A DNA stretch of 64,000 bases from Agarophyton chilense. Taxonomy: Eukaryota; Rhodophyta; Florideophyceae; Gracilariales; Gracilariaceae. Both the position numbers and the translations under genes were made by a program. Positions 10,074 to 20,346 of the stretch are shown piece by piece. Location of the stretch: the NCBI GenBank assembly GCA_030374765.1, contig JARGXX010000047.1:1-64000 (forward strand), read 5' to 3'. Positions within the stretch are counted from its first letter, which is position 1; every line of letters starts with the position of its first letter. The notes below the pieces were generated by a model that saw only the letters and a list, made by a program, of their open reading frames with translations, made no database searches and was not told where the DNA came from.

Positions 10074-11285
10074 GAAGCATTCACGTTAGTCGGTTATCAC
10101 AGTTTTTATGAATATAATCCGTTCATTGTAACAATTCCTATCATTGTCGATGACAGTACACATTCATCTTTAGTGCTCAGTCTGCTTTTTCCCTTAATAA
10201 GATTTCTACACCAATCGTGCATTTGACTAACTTTACTTCTTCAATCAACACTTTTCTTTGAAAAACAAAGTATTGAGAGTGCTACCAAATAAAAGAAGAA
10301 GCTTATTTATCTTCGTAATCATCTTCGAGAACTCATACAAGTGCGTACGTTAAGTTTTTTTCAAACTCTTTGTAAGATTTTAAGTTGTGGTCGAGATCTG
10401 TTTGGCTACGTTTCCCCTTTCCAAAACAGTTTTAACACTACAGTCAAAGAACGTGGTATTTCTTTGTCATCGCAGATATTTCGAAATATTTACAGTGCTT
10501 CCTTCCAGTTATCAGTAGTTGTTTCGTTATGAATATTTAAAGGAGCCTGCCAATTTGGGCAAACTGTATATCAGATGAGACGTTCAGTCTAACCAGAGCT
10601 AGGGCTGCCCGCACATGGGAAGAGAGGCGGCCTGAGCCGGAAGCAGCCACTAGTATTGCGTGCTTTTTCTCAGCCGTTCCACTGGCTTTGGCTCAGCCGT
10701 GCCATCGTCTCATAACTCGCTTCGGCACGAGAACTCTCAGTAAAAATAATAGAGAAAGCTGGCCGCTGCTTCCAACTGCGAACAGATCCAGCACTGTTTG
10801 TGCAGCCAATGAGAAAGGAGCCACTGACGTCTTTTCATTGGCTGCCCGCCGTAGTAGGAACGGTCAGGTGGTCGCCGGCGCCTCCACTTAATGAGCCCGA
10901 GAATCGCGACGCTCCCGTACTTAATCCCGGACTCTGTTCACATCCTCGTATGGTGCGACTCACACATCTTCAGTCGTAGCTTCAGTCTCAGCTTCACTCA
11001 CAGCTTCAGCCGCAGCTTCAACAGCACCTCGAGCAAATAGCTTCAGCGGGTTTTTGCAGTGTTCCCAAGCGCGACTCAAACAACTATCTCAGTCGCAGCT
11101 TTAACAGCAGCTTCAGCTCCAGTGTCAGATTCTTCAGCCAAGGAAATGTTTGAGCTTTTGCCTTCGTATCGTCTTTCGGACGAAATACCCATGAAAGCAC
11201 CCAGAGACCAATAGCCCATTTTACAAGCCGAGGGGATGCTTCGGCTATGAGATGCTCGCTTGAGCTTTACCATCTTGTGAATCTC
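10074..11285. other. Non-coding region with CTTCAG-rich stretch
   Basis: No convincing gene. 10074-10560 is AT-rich. 10570-10960 is more GC-rich with a short open frame (10688-10891) that I do not recognise. Homology to the mosaic units begins at about 11286. Confidence 0.5.
10965..11145 (+). repeat. Imperfect short repeat of AGCTTCAG / GCTTCAGTCTCA type
   Basis: Variants of CTTCAG recur every 6-18 bases (ATCTTCAGTCGTAGCTTC, CAGCTTCACTCACAGCTT and so on), broken by a 40-bp stretch near 11045-11085. It resembles a degenerate minisatellite or an Ala/Glu-rich coding repeat on the minus strand, but no long frame supports coding. Confidence 0.6.
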
Positions 11286-11448
11286 AGAACTGCCCTCGGT
11301 TGTAATCGGATATGTACATTTCTACGGAGCGCTACAACTATCTACTGCACCAAACTCACCTTCAGACCTCCATGTCGTCCCCATCGGCACCTTGCGACAC
11401 ATTACCATCTTCCGCATCTCCTGAATCGGTCTCTGTACTGCTCACAAC

Positions 11449-14280
11449 TCAACTTGATCTTCCGATGACTTCTTGCACCTCCCGCCGCACTGCGGTACAT
11501 CTTGCGTCGGCAACCGGCCCATCGAAACTCAGTGGTCGATACCGTCTTCTCTCCCAGCTTCTGTGACTCACTGCAACATTTCCGATAGGACTTTCCCCAA
11601 AGGCGAATGGTGACCGAGTACCCGGTGTCATTGAACCCAGATCGTTGCCTTGACTTCTCCGCACGCTGTGCTGTCAACTCAGAGCCATATTCCTCGTTGA
11701 CGGTGACATGAGAGAAACAAAAATCGATCCGATTTGTTTTGGGGATCTTTGTGTCTTCATGATGTGCATAGCACTCTGCAATAATTTACGATCAATATCC
11801 CCAAACATTTTCTTTTGTTCCCTTCCCTGACGGCGGCTTGCCCGTCTGGAAAGGTCATTCAAACCTTCTGAAGCTTGGTCGTCTGCCTTACTTGCTCGCA
11901 ATGCTTCCGCTAATCTCTTTGCATCTCGGCCTTCAATATCTTCGCCCGTCAGTACGATGAAGTTGCTCATGTAAGGCACAAACACTTCGTTATAGAAGCG
12001 AATGATATCGCCTGTCTCTTCAGCCGTCGATTCCGGTCGTGGCCCACTATCATCGGCAGCATCTTCCGCCAACAAATGTCCGAAATCTCCGAGAAAAATG
12101 TTACGGGACACTGGTGGAGAATTGCTCAGAAATGTGGAATCACTTGTGTGCTCCAATTGATTGTAGTGCCACACGATATGGCGGAACTGCAGTTGGATAT
12201 GTTGGATCTTGGCCACGCCATCTATCACAAACAGGATGATCAAGTCAATATGTCTGTTGACTGTCAAATTCCATCTGCACCACAGAGCATACTGCACGCT
12301 TTTCCACACTGCCGAACGAAGGTTGGTGGGGCCAAGTCTTCCTAACAAATCCCCTATTCTAGTGCTTGCCAGGGCAAACAATTTTTCAAAAAAGAAGTCT
12401 AGAACTCTTGCTCTGGCTTCAACATCTCCGTACAGTCGTTCCGGACGCCCCATTTCTTTCAACCTTAGTGTGATCATCGCCTTTGTTTCTATACGTTGTC
12501 CTTCTTCGATCTTCTGCTTTTGCGGCGTAATCGGGGATTGTTCTACACTTTCTGGCTGTTCATTATGTTCTGGTGACTGATCGGACATCTGTGTGTTCAC
12601 CAACACTCGCTCCGACACATTTCTCTTTTGGTTAGAACGGTTTCTGCTCATCTTGCGTACAAAGGAAATCTCGACTACATGCTTGAAGAACTCGTACCAG
12701 AGGCGAGTCATGTCTCCATGCCATCCATTCTAGAATACGAGCGTCACAGCTATTCGAATGATTAACCAAGCGATGTGGCATCTGTGGTACAAGGGTATAG
12801 AATGTTTACAGCGCCTCGTAAGCTCAAAGGGTGATACATTGAACGCACGATAGGCAACTGTGAAAACGTGAAGATCCCTTCTACCCTAGGCATAGACAGC
12901 GGTATCCCACGCGAAAGTGAGAAAGCTTTTGTGTAGGATGTAGTTGTGAAGTACATTGCTATTAAACTTTTCAGGCTGTTTGCGTAGCCGACGAAGTTCC
13001 TTCTCGAGAATACCTTCGATGGTTGAGAAACAGATAGCCAGAGCTTCACGTTTGTACCGGGAATTATTCAGATCCGTAATCACGTCACAAGGCATCAGAG
13101 TACCGTCTGCCAACATCAATGATAGCGTATAATGGGCGACCACCCCCAGTGACCCTTCTCAGATCGTGCGATATAGCCACACTTTCTGGCGGGCATGTGA
13201 GACACGTTTCGCTTCGAGTTTCTGGTCGTTTCTGCTTCAGCTCACTGATCCATGTTGCAGATCGATTGTTGTCAGTGCCGGGAGTGAGAGCAATGTTTGA
13301 TGATGGAGGTATAGGAGGCACGATAGTCGTACAGTGCGGCGTAACGACAGCTACTGTGGCCAGTGCCTCCAATGCATCAGGGTGAGTGGACAGATAGCGT
13401 GAGAAGCGATCCTGGAATGACAGTGACGAATGCATGGCAGATTGAGTGCGCGTGCGACGCGGCGTGGGCGGGCGGGCTTATGATGGGGTGACGGCAAAGT
13501 CGGAAGCCTTCCGAAGATGTCGGGGGCGTGGGGTAGGTGCTGCAGACTGGTTTTCGCCGTCCATACGACGTTTGCGATTGAGAGGTGTGGAAGGCTGTGA
13601 TGAGGCTTTAGGCGTTGATGGTGCTGCGTGGGTAGTGGGCTGGGCCGGAGATCGTACGGGCACAGACGGGTCCTTGTTGCGTTTGAACGGTGCAGCGACG
13701 GATGGTTGTACTGGGCGGAGGCTTTGCCACGAAGTTGATGTTCCAGCGCATGAAGACTGACGTGGTAAGGGGAGCGAGAGTGGTAAAGCGGCAACGGCAG
13801 TAAGCTGTGGCGCATGAAGAAAGATACGTTCGTCGCTTACAATACGGTCATCGACAGCGGTGAGTTGTTGTGCATACAATTCATCTATTGACTTGCCATG
13901 GGCATCGATATCATCTTCAGTAGCCTGAAAGAACGATAACCGAGTGAGGATAGCGGGGGGTAGGAGAGTTACAACTGTGCGTTGGTATTGGTGCAACTCG
14001 CTCGACACGGCGCATGTGATACGAAATACGGCGTTCTCAGGATTGTATGCTGCAATGAGACCGGACTGCGTGAGGCAGGCGAGCAGCAAATGGTAGGTTT
14101 AAAAATGGTGGTACCAGGACCCGGACGGAGATGAGAGCGAGGCCTTTGCAATGATGAACAAGAGCCATGCGAGGGTCGTGAAACAGAGGGGTGATTGTGA
14201 AGCAAACGGCGACCAATGAGAAAGCGTAGCTTTCTCCAAACGTTTGCTGCAACCATGAAGGCGGTGTGCGATGCACGACC
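11449..14280 (-). pseudogene. Retinoblastoma-related (RB family) gene block, most complete copy
   Basis: Read on the minus strand, RB-family segments occur in order. The N-domain is at 14280-13480 (ESYAFSLVAVCF; then ESIDELYAQQ-like text and DDRIVSDERIFL, matching the end of the RB N-domain). A Ser/Pro-rich linker follows with a TPRRT motif at the entry to pocket A. Pocket A is at 13440-12900 (SRYKREALAICFSTIEGILE, then LHNYILHKSFLTFAWDTA). Pocket B is at 12711-11674 and the C-tail at 11673-11449 (RSPFAFGESP). In-frame stops lie at about 13481 (TAA), 12897 (TAG) and 12736 (TAG), a TGA sits before the C-tail, and frame changes occur near 14090 and 13120. Some frame changes could be very short introns, but the nonsense codons in the linker and before the C-tail suggest a pseudogene. 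RB proteins repress E2F-driven transcription in the nucleus. Confidence 0.75.
11674..12711 (-). CDS. RB-family pocket B ORF, 345 aa
   Basis: An ATG-initiated frame. Residues 1-80 form a charged linker (QKRNVSERV; SPITPQKQK). Residues about 84-150 match the start of pocket B (RARVLDFFFEKLFALASTRI then LRSAVWKSVQYALW). NRHIDLIILFVIDGVAKIQ and LQFRHIVWHYNQL follow, and line up with the RHLDQIMMCSMYGI...LKFKIIVTAYKDL region of animal RB. GDIIRFYNEVFVPYM matches the conserved IIxFYNxVF motif. SPKQIGSIFVSLMSP matches the IYISPLKSP region. It ends at TGA where the paralogs at 45087-46010 and 57468-58391 have CGA and continue into the C-tail. This is therefore a truncating change in this copy. Family assignment is strong; a functional product is doubtful. 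Confidence 0.75.
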   Translation of the reverse strand: MTRLWYEFFKHVVEISFVRKMSRNRSNQKRNVSERVLVNTQMSDQSPEHNEQPESVEQSPITPQKQKIEEGQRIETKAMITLRLKEMGRPERLYGDVEARARVLDFFFEKLFALASTRIGDLLGRLGPTNLRSAVWKSVQYALWCRWNLTVNRHIDLIILFVIDGVAKIQHIQLQFRHIVWHYNQLEHTSDSTFLSNSPPVSRNIFLGDFGHLLAEDAADDSGPRPESTAEETGDIIRFYNEVFVPYMSNFIVLTGEDIEGRDAKRLAEALRASKADDQASEGLNDLSRRASRRQGREQKKMFGDIDRKLLQSAMHIMKTQRSPKQIGSIFVSLMSPSTRNMALS

Positions 14281-14290
14281 GTATGGTGTT

Positions 14291-14836
14291 GGGAATGGGG
14301 GCCGCATGTTGCGATTGAAAAGGTCCTCGGGGGAGCGTGAGTTGAGTATGAACTCCGGAACGTGACGGACTTGGGCGTTGGCGGCGGAGAGTAACTGTGT
14401 GAGGGGAAGCTGGGTATCTGATCGGCGCGGTAGGCGACGGAGTGAGGTAAAGAACACAGGCGGAGGTGTATAGATTCGGGGGCCGGGGCTCGGCCGAGTT
14501 GTGGATGGTGTGCGCCAAATTAGCGATACGGATGGGAAGGGCGAGGCTTTGAACGAGGAGGTCGATACAATCCGCTGGGGGGGACTGCGGTTGCTGTGGT
14601 TGCTTGAGCTGTTGGTGGTTGTGTTGCGAGTGAGCCTGTATGTGAGAGGGGGCGGGAGAGGGGGTAGAACAGCACACGTAAACGCTAATTCAGTGTCCCG
14701 AGAATACCTGGAAAATGGAAAGCAGCGCATAAATCACACAACCAGCTAAAGAAACCATATAGTGCACGTGATGAAGCAAATATGAGTTTGTCTGGCGTTA
14801 GTGGAGACAACATGGATGGGAGAACTTTTTGACCGA
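14291..14836 (-). other. Upstream part of the RB block, unresolved
   Basis: Several minus-strand frames stay open here (for example 14099-14677, Ser/Pro/Gln/His-rich) because the sequence is GC-rich. None is clearly RB-like. It may hold the first exon and promoter of the RB-like gene. It is missing from the copies at 37421-38240 and 48657-50621, where homology stops at the position equivalent to 14290. Confidence 0.4.
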
Positions 14837-15445
14837 AGGCTACTTTCTTGCATCGTGAGCGCTTGAATGGAAATGGGGCGGCTGCTCCTACAGGTAGACA
14901 GCGTTGGGCATGAGCACAGGATTTGTCAAAGTCGAATTTGAATGTCGGCTCCGAAACGAATTCGAACCACAGCTATTGCTTTTTTGTAGCTCTTGAGACC
15001 GTTACCATCGAAGCTCGGCCGGAGTATTCACGTGCTAGATGAAGATGATGCCACTGCAAGCTGGGCGCGGGGTACCTGGGCCTTTTATTTGAAGGATTTC
15101 TGGTGCCCTCTGGGCGCGTCATCCCGTGTCCTGAGAGAGAAAATATTCGAACAACAACGGCCTGCAGATGCAAGGGTTGCCGCTTCAATCGTTCACCTTC
15201 AAGTGGGATGGGTAAGGTGAACAATTCTGTTGCCGCCGCAGACTTCCGACATGCTGACAGAGTTTCGAACTACGCAATATGCGTCCGCGACTCGGAGCAA
15301 AGTCTTTACAAGAAACAATTGCCAGCCACTGTAACAAGTCCAACAACGACACTATGTGTAGGACAGATCGCTTCTTCTTTGTTTTCATATGGAATAGATT
15401 AGATCACCATTTCCTGTGATTTCGTGCCCGTGCTTTCTTTTTTCC
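14837..15445 (+). repeat. Left arm of long inverted repeat
   Basis: Matches 20094-19487 in reverse complement. Shared blocks include the tip, the stretch with CTCTTGAGACCGTTACCATC near 14988-15007, the block GGCCTGCAGATGCAAGG near 15160-15176, and the inner block with CTTCTTCTTTGTT near 15372. A 48-bp piece equivalent to 14978-15025 survives alone at 38241-38288 and 50622-50669. Confidence 0.8.
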
Positions 15446-17205
15446 TCCTTTGAAGACACAGCTCTATGAATATCAACCATAATTCTGGAAAAGTACGCTG
15501 AATTACTCAGAAGACTTTGTGGTTCCCAGAGCAACGATGATGGACATGGACGCCCATCGTGGATTTTCATTTAAGCCCAAGCGAAAAGCGCACGGCACAA
15601 CGATCGAAAAGATCCAGCCTTCGATCGGGAAAACGAAAGTCGAGGGCACAATAGACAGGAGTGGAGAAAGGTGATCAAGCCACGGCCTGTGCTTTACAAT
15701 ATTTTATGATCGTTCCAATTCTGCAGCACCGTTGCGGTGGTCCTACGAGATGCGAGACAGTACGCCAAACTGTTTTCAATCTGTACCGTTTCAGCCAACC
15801 TTGAGCTCGCACATACGGTCCATTGATTGCATTCTCACCTACAGGGACATTTTAAGTTCACAAGAAATGGTGTCACACTGGCCAATCCGTTTTCTCTTTA
15901 GAACACTTGCTGGAGTGTCACCTGCAAAACTGCTTGATAGCCACATTTGCGCCAGCTCATGAATACAGTTTGATTTCGCTACGCTCGGGAGGAAGCATAC
16001 TAGTACAGAAGGTACGCAACTGCTGCACGTAATCAGTTGCCCATCTGCCAGTTTCAGATACGCTGCCGAATCAGCATCTGTTCAGATGCGGTCGAGGGAC
16101 AAAGAGGTTGGAGACGGAAAGGTTACGGTGCACGTTTCTGTGCTTGGGGCACAGTCGCGAACAACATGTACATTTGACCAAAGCTGATATCATCCATCAC
16201 GTGAAGCACTATCTGCCTATGGATGTCCATTATTGTTTCCAAAGCGCACAGCTTTCCATCAAGATGAAATTCCCTTCCGCGTTCAGTAAACGCTCCCAAT
16301 TCTGTAAACTGCATCCACAACGCCACAAAAAAAATTCTATGTCTTTTTCGTATCTCGGATCAGATCTGATCACTCGTATGGTCACAGCTGCTCAAGATAC
16401 TTTCCGAGCGACATCATAGTAGTATCTACCGTTTTTGAATATCAATGATACAAGTGAGGGCTGTCCAACATGTACCTCTATTCCACTACAGGAGACAAGC
16501 CAGCGACCACCGCACTCACTTATGTCCAACTGTGTTGATATCTCGAATCACTTTGTTTCCTTCGACGACACCAACTGCGGCAACTGCACCCAGAGCAACG
16601 CCGAGCGCATTTCGTTCTGCTTGTTCGTGCCATCTGCACCAGCTTCTGATTTGCATACGCATGTGCGTCTCTTGGAACCCAACGAATGCTGTCGTATGAC
16701 AGACACCGGCGCCTTGCCATGCGGTCGACATCCATGCTGCCATGCGCTTCCCTCTGTTTTGCAACGAGAATCAAATGCTGTTCAGTCCGTGATTTTGTTG
16801 GAGAGCACAGCTCCTGAATTCTTTCTGTTCTGGTTTATTGCGACAAAACTGGTCCAAGATGATTCACACCGCGTTCAAATTTTGGTTTTCACAGAGAATG
16901 GAAACCAGTGTGCTTTTCGGCTGCGATGAGAGATGATGCTCCGTGACGAAAAACTTCGAGTACTTTCGGACACTAGATCGAATTGAAACAGATCACACTT
17001 TTCAGTACTTGGACGCTGGTGTCGCCGGCGAACACCGAGCTACCTTGCGTCTTTGCCATCAAAGTTGGTCGAGAAATATCGCCCTCTGTGTGTTGAAGCG
17101 TTTCCCTCACCGTTTGTTCTGTGTACTTTACACGCGTTTCAATCCTTGCGTCCTCCCTCGAAATAAGCAAGGCATCTCACACAACAAACAACCCAATCGT
17201 TTAAG
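15446..17205 (+). other. Conserved non-coding arm upstream of the zinc-finger gene
   Basis: No recognised protein. The part from about 15462 to 17145 is repeated at 42750-44432 and 55131-56813. The part from about 16360 is repeated at 38289-39190 and 50670-51571. A 164-aa open frame (16435-16929, Cys/His-rich) is kept in several copies with conservative changes, but I cannot assign it. The stretch just before 17206 should contain the promoter and 5' UTR of the zinc-finger gene. Confidence 0.5.
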
Positions 17206-18495
17206 ATGGACAATGAACTTGTTGCACACCAGTTTTCGGGGTTTCTCAAGAGAAGGGGATTGAACTACACAAATCGCAGCAACCAAAACAGAAGAAGCTT
17301 AGATGAGTTCCCCCGCGCTCTCCGACTACCGCCGCTTGGAAACCCTCAAGCAGGGAGTCTTCCAAGCTTCCAATCTCTATTCGGCCGCTCGGAAGATTCA
17401 AGACTTCCATCCGGCCATCGATTTATTTCTCAACGACTACCGCCGCTTGGAATATCTCAACCGGGAAGTCTTCCGGGTTTCGAATCTTCATTTGGCCGCC
17501 CAGGCGATTCCAGACTTCCATCTGGCCATCAATTTAGATCTCTTCGACTACCGCCGCTTGGAAACCCGCAACCACAAAGTCTTTCGAGTTTCCAATCTCT
17601 ATTCGGCCGCCCATTCGGCCGCCCGGAAGATTCAAGACTTGGATTCGGTCATCAACCCACTTCTTGCGATGTCCGTCGGAGTGGAAGTGGAACCGCTCGT
17701 CCCGTGTCTCTCGAACGGTTTCAGGAAGCAAGGGGCACTCACCCCATTCCTGCACTCCAGTCCCACGGAAATGAACACTACACGGAAATCCCACACCAAC
17801 ACCGCCATGGGGAAACAGCGTGGCGAAGAAAAAGTGTTCTGAAACTACCTCAGGAGCGCAAGAGTCGGGATGAAGGCGCCCCAGAGATTGCACAGAGATT
17901 TTGTTCAGATAGCATTCGCCAATCTCCAGTTCATGTGCCTTATCCTGCCCCGGAAGCGTCGTGTCTCGTTCAAGAAGTTTCCCACCGGTCTCCTGAGCAC
18001 AACCTCCGTGACGATTCGTTGTTGCCGATACGTACAGCTCCTGCTGGTTGCTCATCATTTCCAACCCATCAACCAGGACTCGAAAAACTTGGCATCACAG
18101 GCTCCCGTACCAAACGTCCCCAGATTTTCCAGTGTGAGTGGTGTACGAAGTCGTTTGGTCGCAAGCATCATAAGGTGCGACACATCCAAGCCATTCATCG
18201 AAAAGTGAGTTACTTCAGCTTTCACTGCGGATCTCAATCACGTCGGTCTTTTCTAACATTTCTCTTTGCAATTGCTTTTGAAACCATCTTCTTTGACATA
18301 TCCATATTGGATGGGGTAACTCAGGTGCGCCCCTTTGTCTGCCCCGTATGCTCGCATCGGTTTGACCAGAAACAGAACCTAGAAAGGCATTTGAGTACTG
18401 TTCACTGCGTTGAGGCGGGGTTCAAGTGCCAGATTTGCGGCATCCTGTTTTCGCAAAGAGCGATGGCCGAATCCCACATGAAAACTGCTCATTAA
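17206..18495 (+). CDS. C2H2 zinc-finger protein (3 fingers, 37-aa repeats), one short intron
   Basis: A likely nuclear DNA-binding protein. The ATG at 17206 opens a frame to the stop at 18493-18495: 429 aa unspliced, 389 aa after removal of the intron at 18205-18324. Residues 41-151 hold three 37-aa tandem repeats, each starting LPPLG (41, 78, 115) and containing SFQSLFGR and DSRLPSGH-type text. A charged linker follows. Three CX2CX12HX4H fingers then follow: CEWC...HIQAIH, CPVC...HLSTVH and CQIC...HMKTAH. The first and second are joined by RKVRPFV, a typical finger linker, once the intron is removed. The protein ends right after finger 3. This is the only intact copy; those at 39137 and 51518 carry stops and lack finger 2. 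The target is unknown. Confidence 0.8.
   Translation: MDNELVAHQFSGFLKRRGLNYTNRSNQNRRSLDEFPRALRLPPLGNPQAGSLPSFQSLFGRSEDSRLPSGHRFISQRLPPLGISQPGSLPGFESSFGRPGDSRLPSGHQFRSLRLPPLGNPQPQSLSSFQSLFGRPFGRPEDSRLGFGHQPTSCDVRRSGSGTARPVSLERFQEARGTHPIPALQSHGNEHYTEIPHQHRHGETAWRRKSVLKLPQERKSRDEGAPEIAQRFCSDSIRQSPVHVPYPAPEASCLVQEVSHRSPEHNLRDDSLLPIRTAPAGCSSFPTHQPGLEKLGITGSRTKRPQIFQCEWCTKSFGRKHHKVRHIQAIHRKVSYFSFHCGSQSRRSFLTFLFAIAFETIFFDISILDGVTQVRPFVCPVCSHRFDQKQNLERHLSTVHCVEAGFKCQICGILFSQRAMAESHMKTAH
17303..17842 (+). CDS. Overlapping alternative-frame ORF, 179 aa
   Basis: A second frame over the repeat region starts with ATG at 17303. It reads three repeats beginning DYRRLE (DYRRLETLKQGVFQASNLYS and variants), which look helical. 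The 111-bp repeat keeps both frames in register, so this may be a by-product of the repeat and not a gene. The frame also stays open in the copy at 39234-39554, though it ends earlier there. Only the 17206 frame connects to the zinc fingers. Confidence 0.25.
   Translation: MSSPALSDYRRLETLKQGVFQASNLYSAARKIQDFHPAIDLFLNDYRRLEYLNREVFRVSNLHLAAQAIPDFHLAINLDLFDYRRLETRNHKVFRVSNLYSAAHSAARKIQDLDSVINPLLAMSVGVEVEPLVPCLSNGFRKQGALTPFLHSSPTEMNTTRKSHTNTAMGKQRGEEKVF
17326..17658 (+). repeat. 111-bp tandem repeat, three units, inside the zinc-finger gene
   Basis: Units start at about 17326, 17437 and 17548 and share the core CTACCGCCGCTTGGAA. The third unit has a small internal duplication (TTCGGCCGCCCATTCGGCCG near 17603). 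The unit is 37 codons. The inverted paralog at 18667-19470 carries the same repeat type. Confidence 0.85.
18205..18324 (+). other. Intron of the zinc-finger gene, 120 nt, GT-AG, length divisible by three
   Basis: Donor AAA|GTGAGT at 18205 and acceptor CTCAG|GTG at 18324/18325, with a pyrimidine-rich run before the acceptor (near 18250-18275). Removing it joins AIHRK to VRPFVCPVC and so restores normal C2H2 spacing. It contains no in-frame stop, so retention would add 40 mostly hydrophobic residues between fingers 1 and 2. Confidence 0.8.
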
Positions 18496-18666
18496 GCTTT
18501 CGAGCATTTGCAATTTAGGCTGTACAAGATCTACTTTACGGAGATGGAGGATAATTTGAGCCATGTATGCGCAGAGCACCCCAATCGTCACAGTTTACCA
18601 ACGGGTGTGAGGAAAGTATAGCTTGCGACTCTAGCCGTAATGGAGTAAGTTATCTACAAGCTTCTA

Positions 18667-19470
18667 TCAGTGTTCTATCGCCTGAAGGTTATGCTCAGGA
18701 GAACTGCTTGGAAACTTCTTGCGTGGAATACAACGCTTGCGGGGCAGAACAAGGCACGGGAACTGCATATTGGTGAATGTTTTCTGAAGAAAACCCCTGT
18801 GAAATCTCTGGCGCTCCTTCTTCCAGACTATTATGTTCCTGAAGTACTTCCAGAACGTTGCCTCTTCGCCACACTTTTTCCTCATGGTGGCTGTTGTGTG
18901 GCATTTCCGTGGGACTGGAATGCAGTCTTGGTTGGGGTAAGCGCAACTTGCTTCCTGAGACAAATTGAGAGACACCGGACGGAAGGTCCCACTTCTACTC
19001 CGTTGGACATCACAAGAAATGGATTTATGGCCAAATCCAAGTCTTGAATCTTCCGGGCGGCCAAATGAAGATTCCAAACTTGGGAGAGTTCTCGGTTGAG
19101 ATGTTCTAAGCGGGTGTTCTCGGAGAGAGCTGGTTTGATACACGGATGGAAGTCTTGAATCTTCCGGGCGGCCGGAGATGGATTCTAAGCGTGGAAGACT
19201 GCCCGTCTGAGGGTTTCCAAGCGGCGGTAGTTTAGTTGGAGAGCGGGGGGGAAACCCATCTGGGAGTCTTCTGTTTTCGTTGCTGCGATTTGGGTCGTGC
19301 AGCCCACATGCCGAAAGGCCTTGTGAGTAATTAGTATACCTATCTTGATACCGCTGGCAATCGTAAACTGAGAGAAATTCTCTAGTACGCGAAATAACAA
19401 GACACGCATTATAAGCTGTCTTCTTTTCCACACTTTTCTCGCGTTCTATCAGGAAGCAAGACCGGATCAT
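18667..19470 (-). pseudogene. Inverted partial paralog of the zinc-finger gene, no fingers
   Basis: A 267-aa minus-strand frame resembling residues about 20-250 of the gene at 17206: SNENRRLPDGFPPRSP, KLPPLGNPQTGSLPRLES, EDSRLGFGHKSISCD and SPEHNLQ. It stops before the zinc-finger exon, so it cannot bind DNA in the same way. The pair 17240-18010 and 19300-18690 forms an inner inverted repeat centred near 18285. It differs from 17206 by a 4-bp length change at the position equivalent to 17730, a state shared with the pseudogenes at 39137 and 51518. Confidence 0.7.
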
Positions 19471-19486
19471 GTCCTCAAAAGACGGA

Positions 19487-20094
19487 GAAAGAAACCTCGG
19501 TCACGAAATCACAGGAAAGGGTGATGTAGTCCACACCACACGATAACAAAGAAGAAGCGAGCTGTCCTAAACATAGTAGCGTTGCTATATTTTTGTTACG
19601 TTGTGAATGGCAATTATTTCTTGGAAAGATTTTGCTCCGAGTGGCGGACGCATGTTGAGTGGTTCGAAACTCTGTCAGAATGGCGGGAGTCCAGGCCGGC
19701 AACAGAATTGTTCACCTTACCCACCCCACTTGAAGGTGAACAATTGAAGCGGCAACCCCTGCATCTGCAGGCCGTTGTTGTTCGAATATTTTCTCTCTCA
19801 GGACACGGAATGACGCGCCCAGAGGGCACCAGAAATCCTTCAAATAAAAGGCCCATGTACCTCGCGCCCAGCTTGCAGTGGCATCATCTTCATCTAGCAC
19901 GTGAATACCCCGGCCGAGCTTTGATGGTAACGGTCTCAAGAGCGACAAAAAAGCAATAGCTGTGGTCCAAATTCGTTTCGGAGCCGACATTCACATTCGA
20001 CTTGACAAATCCTGTGCTCATGCCCAACGCTGTCTTCCTGTTGGAGCAGCCGCCGCATTCCTGTGCAAGCGCTCACGATGCAAGATAGTAGCCT
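19487..20094 (-). repeat. Right arm of long inverted repeat
   Basis: Reverse complement of the left arm 14837-15445. Related arms are present in direct orientation at about 41284-42136 and 53665-54517. Those two carry an extra stretch of about 250 bp (41490-41738 and the equivalent) that is absent here. Confidence 0.8.
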
Positions 20095-20346
20095 AGCATC
20101 GCATTATCTGCCAACCACTACAATGTATTAGCATTTCATCCAACCGTTTAGAACCAGCACCCAGCCCACTGGTGCTCACCCCGACGCAGTAACGCTACTG
20201 AAGCTATTCTCTTCTCTCCACTGCACTACAGAGTGCCCCGATCTGGTACGTTTTGAAGAATTGAGTTGAGTACCTGTACAATTTTAAACAATATCGCAAT
20301 GCCCATGTCTATCTATGCCACAGGCACCAGCGATACGCTGTACCGC

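Larger units (their letters stand above)
14837..20094. repeat. Long inverted-repeat structure around the zinc-finger gene (5.26 kb)
   Basis: The outer ends match in inverted orientation: AGGCTACTTTCTTGCATCG starts at 14837, and its inverted near-copy ends at 20094. The arms extend about 600 bp inward with short gaps. Between them lie a non-coding stretch, an intact C2H2 gene and an inverted partial paralog of the same gene. The arm length recalls Mutator-like elements, but the bases flanking the two ends do not match, no transposase is visible, and homology on the right continues past the arm in the paralogous units. An inverted duplication is therefore as likely as a transposon. Confidence 0.65.

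Noticed and set aside
16435-16929. Cys/His-rich 164-aa ORF as a zinc-finger protein
   Set aside because: Cys and His spacing fits no known finger. The frame is kept in several copies, but these are recent duplicates.
14837-20094. Clear Mutator-type DNA transposon
   Set aside because: Arms are long enough, but there is no transposase and no matching 8-9 bp flanks, and homology continues beyond the right arm in other units.
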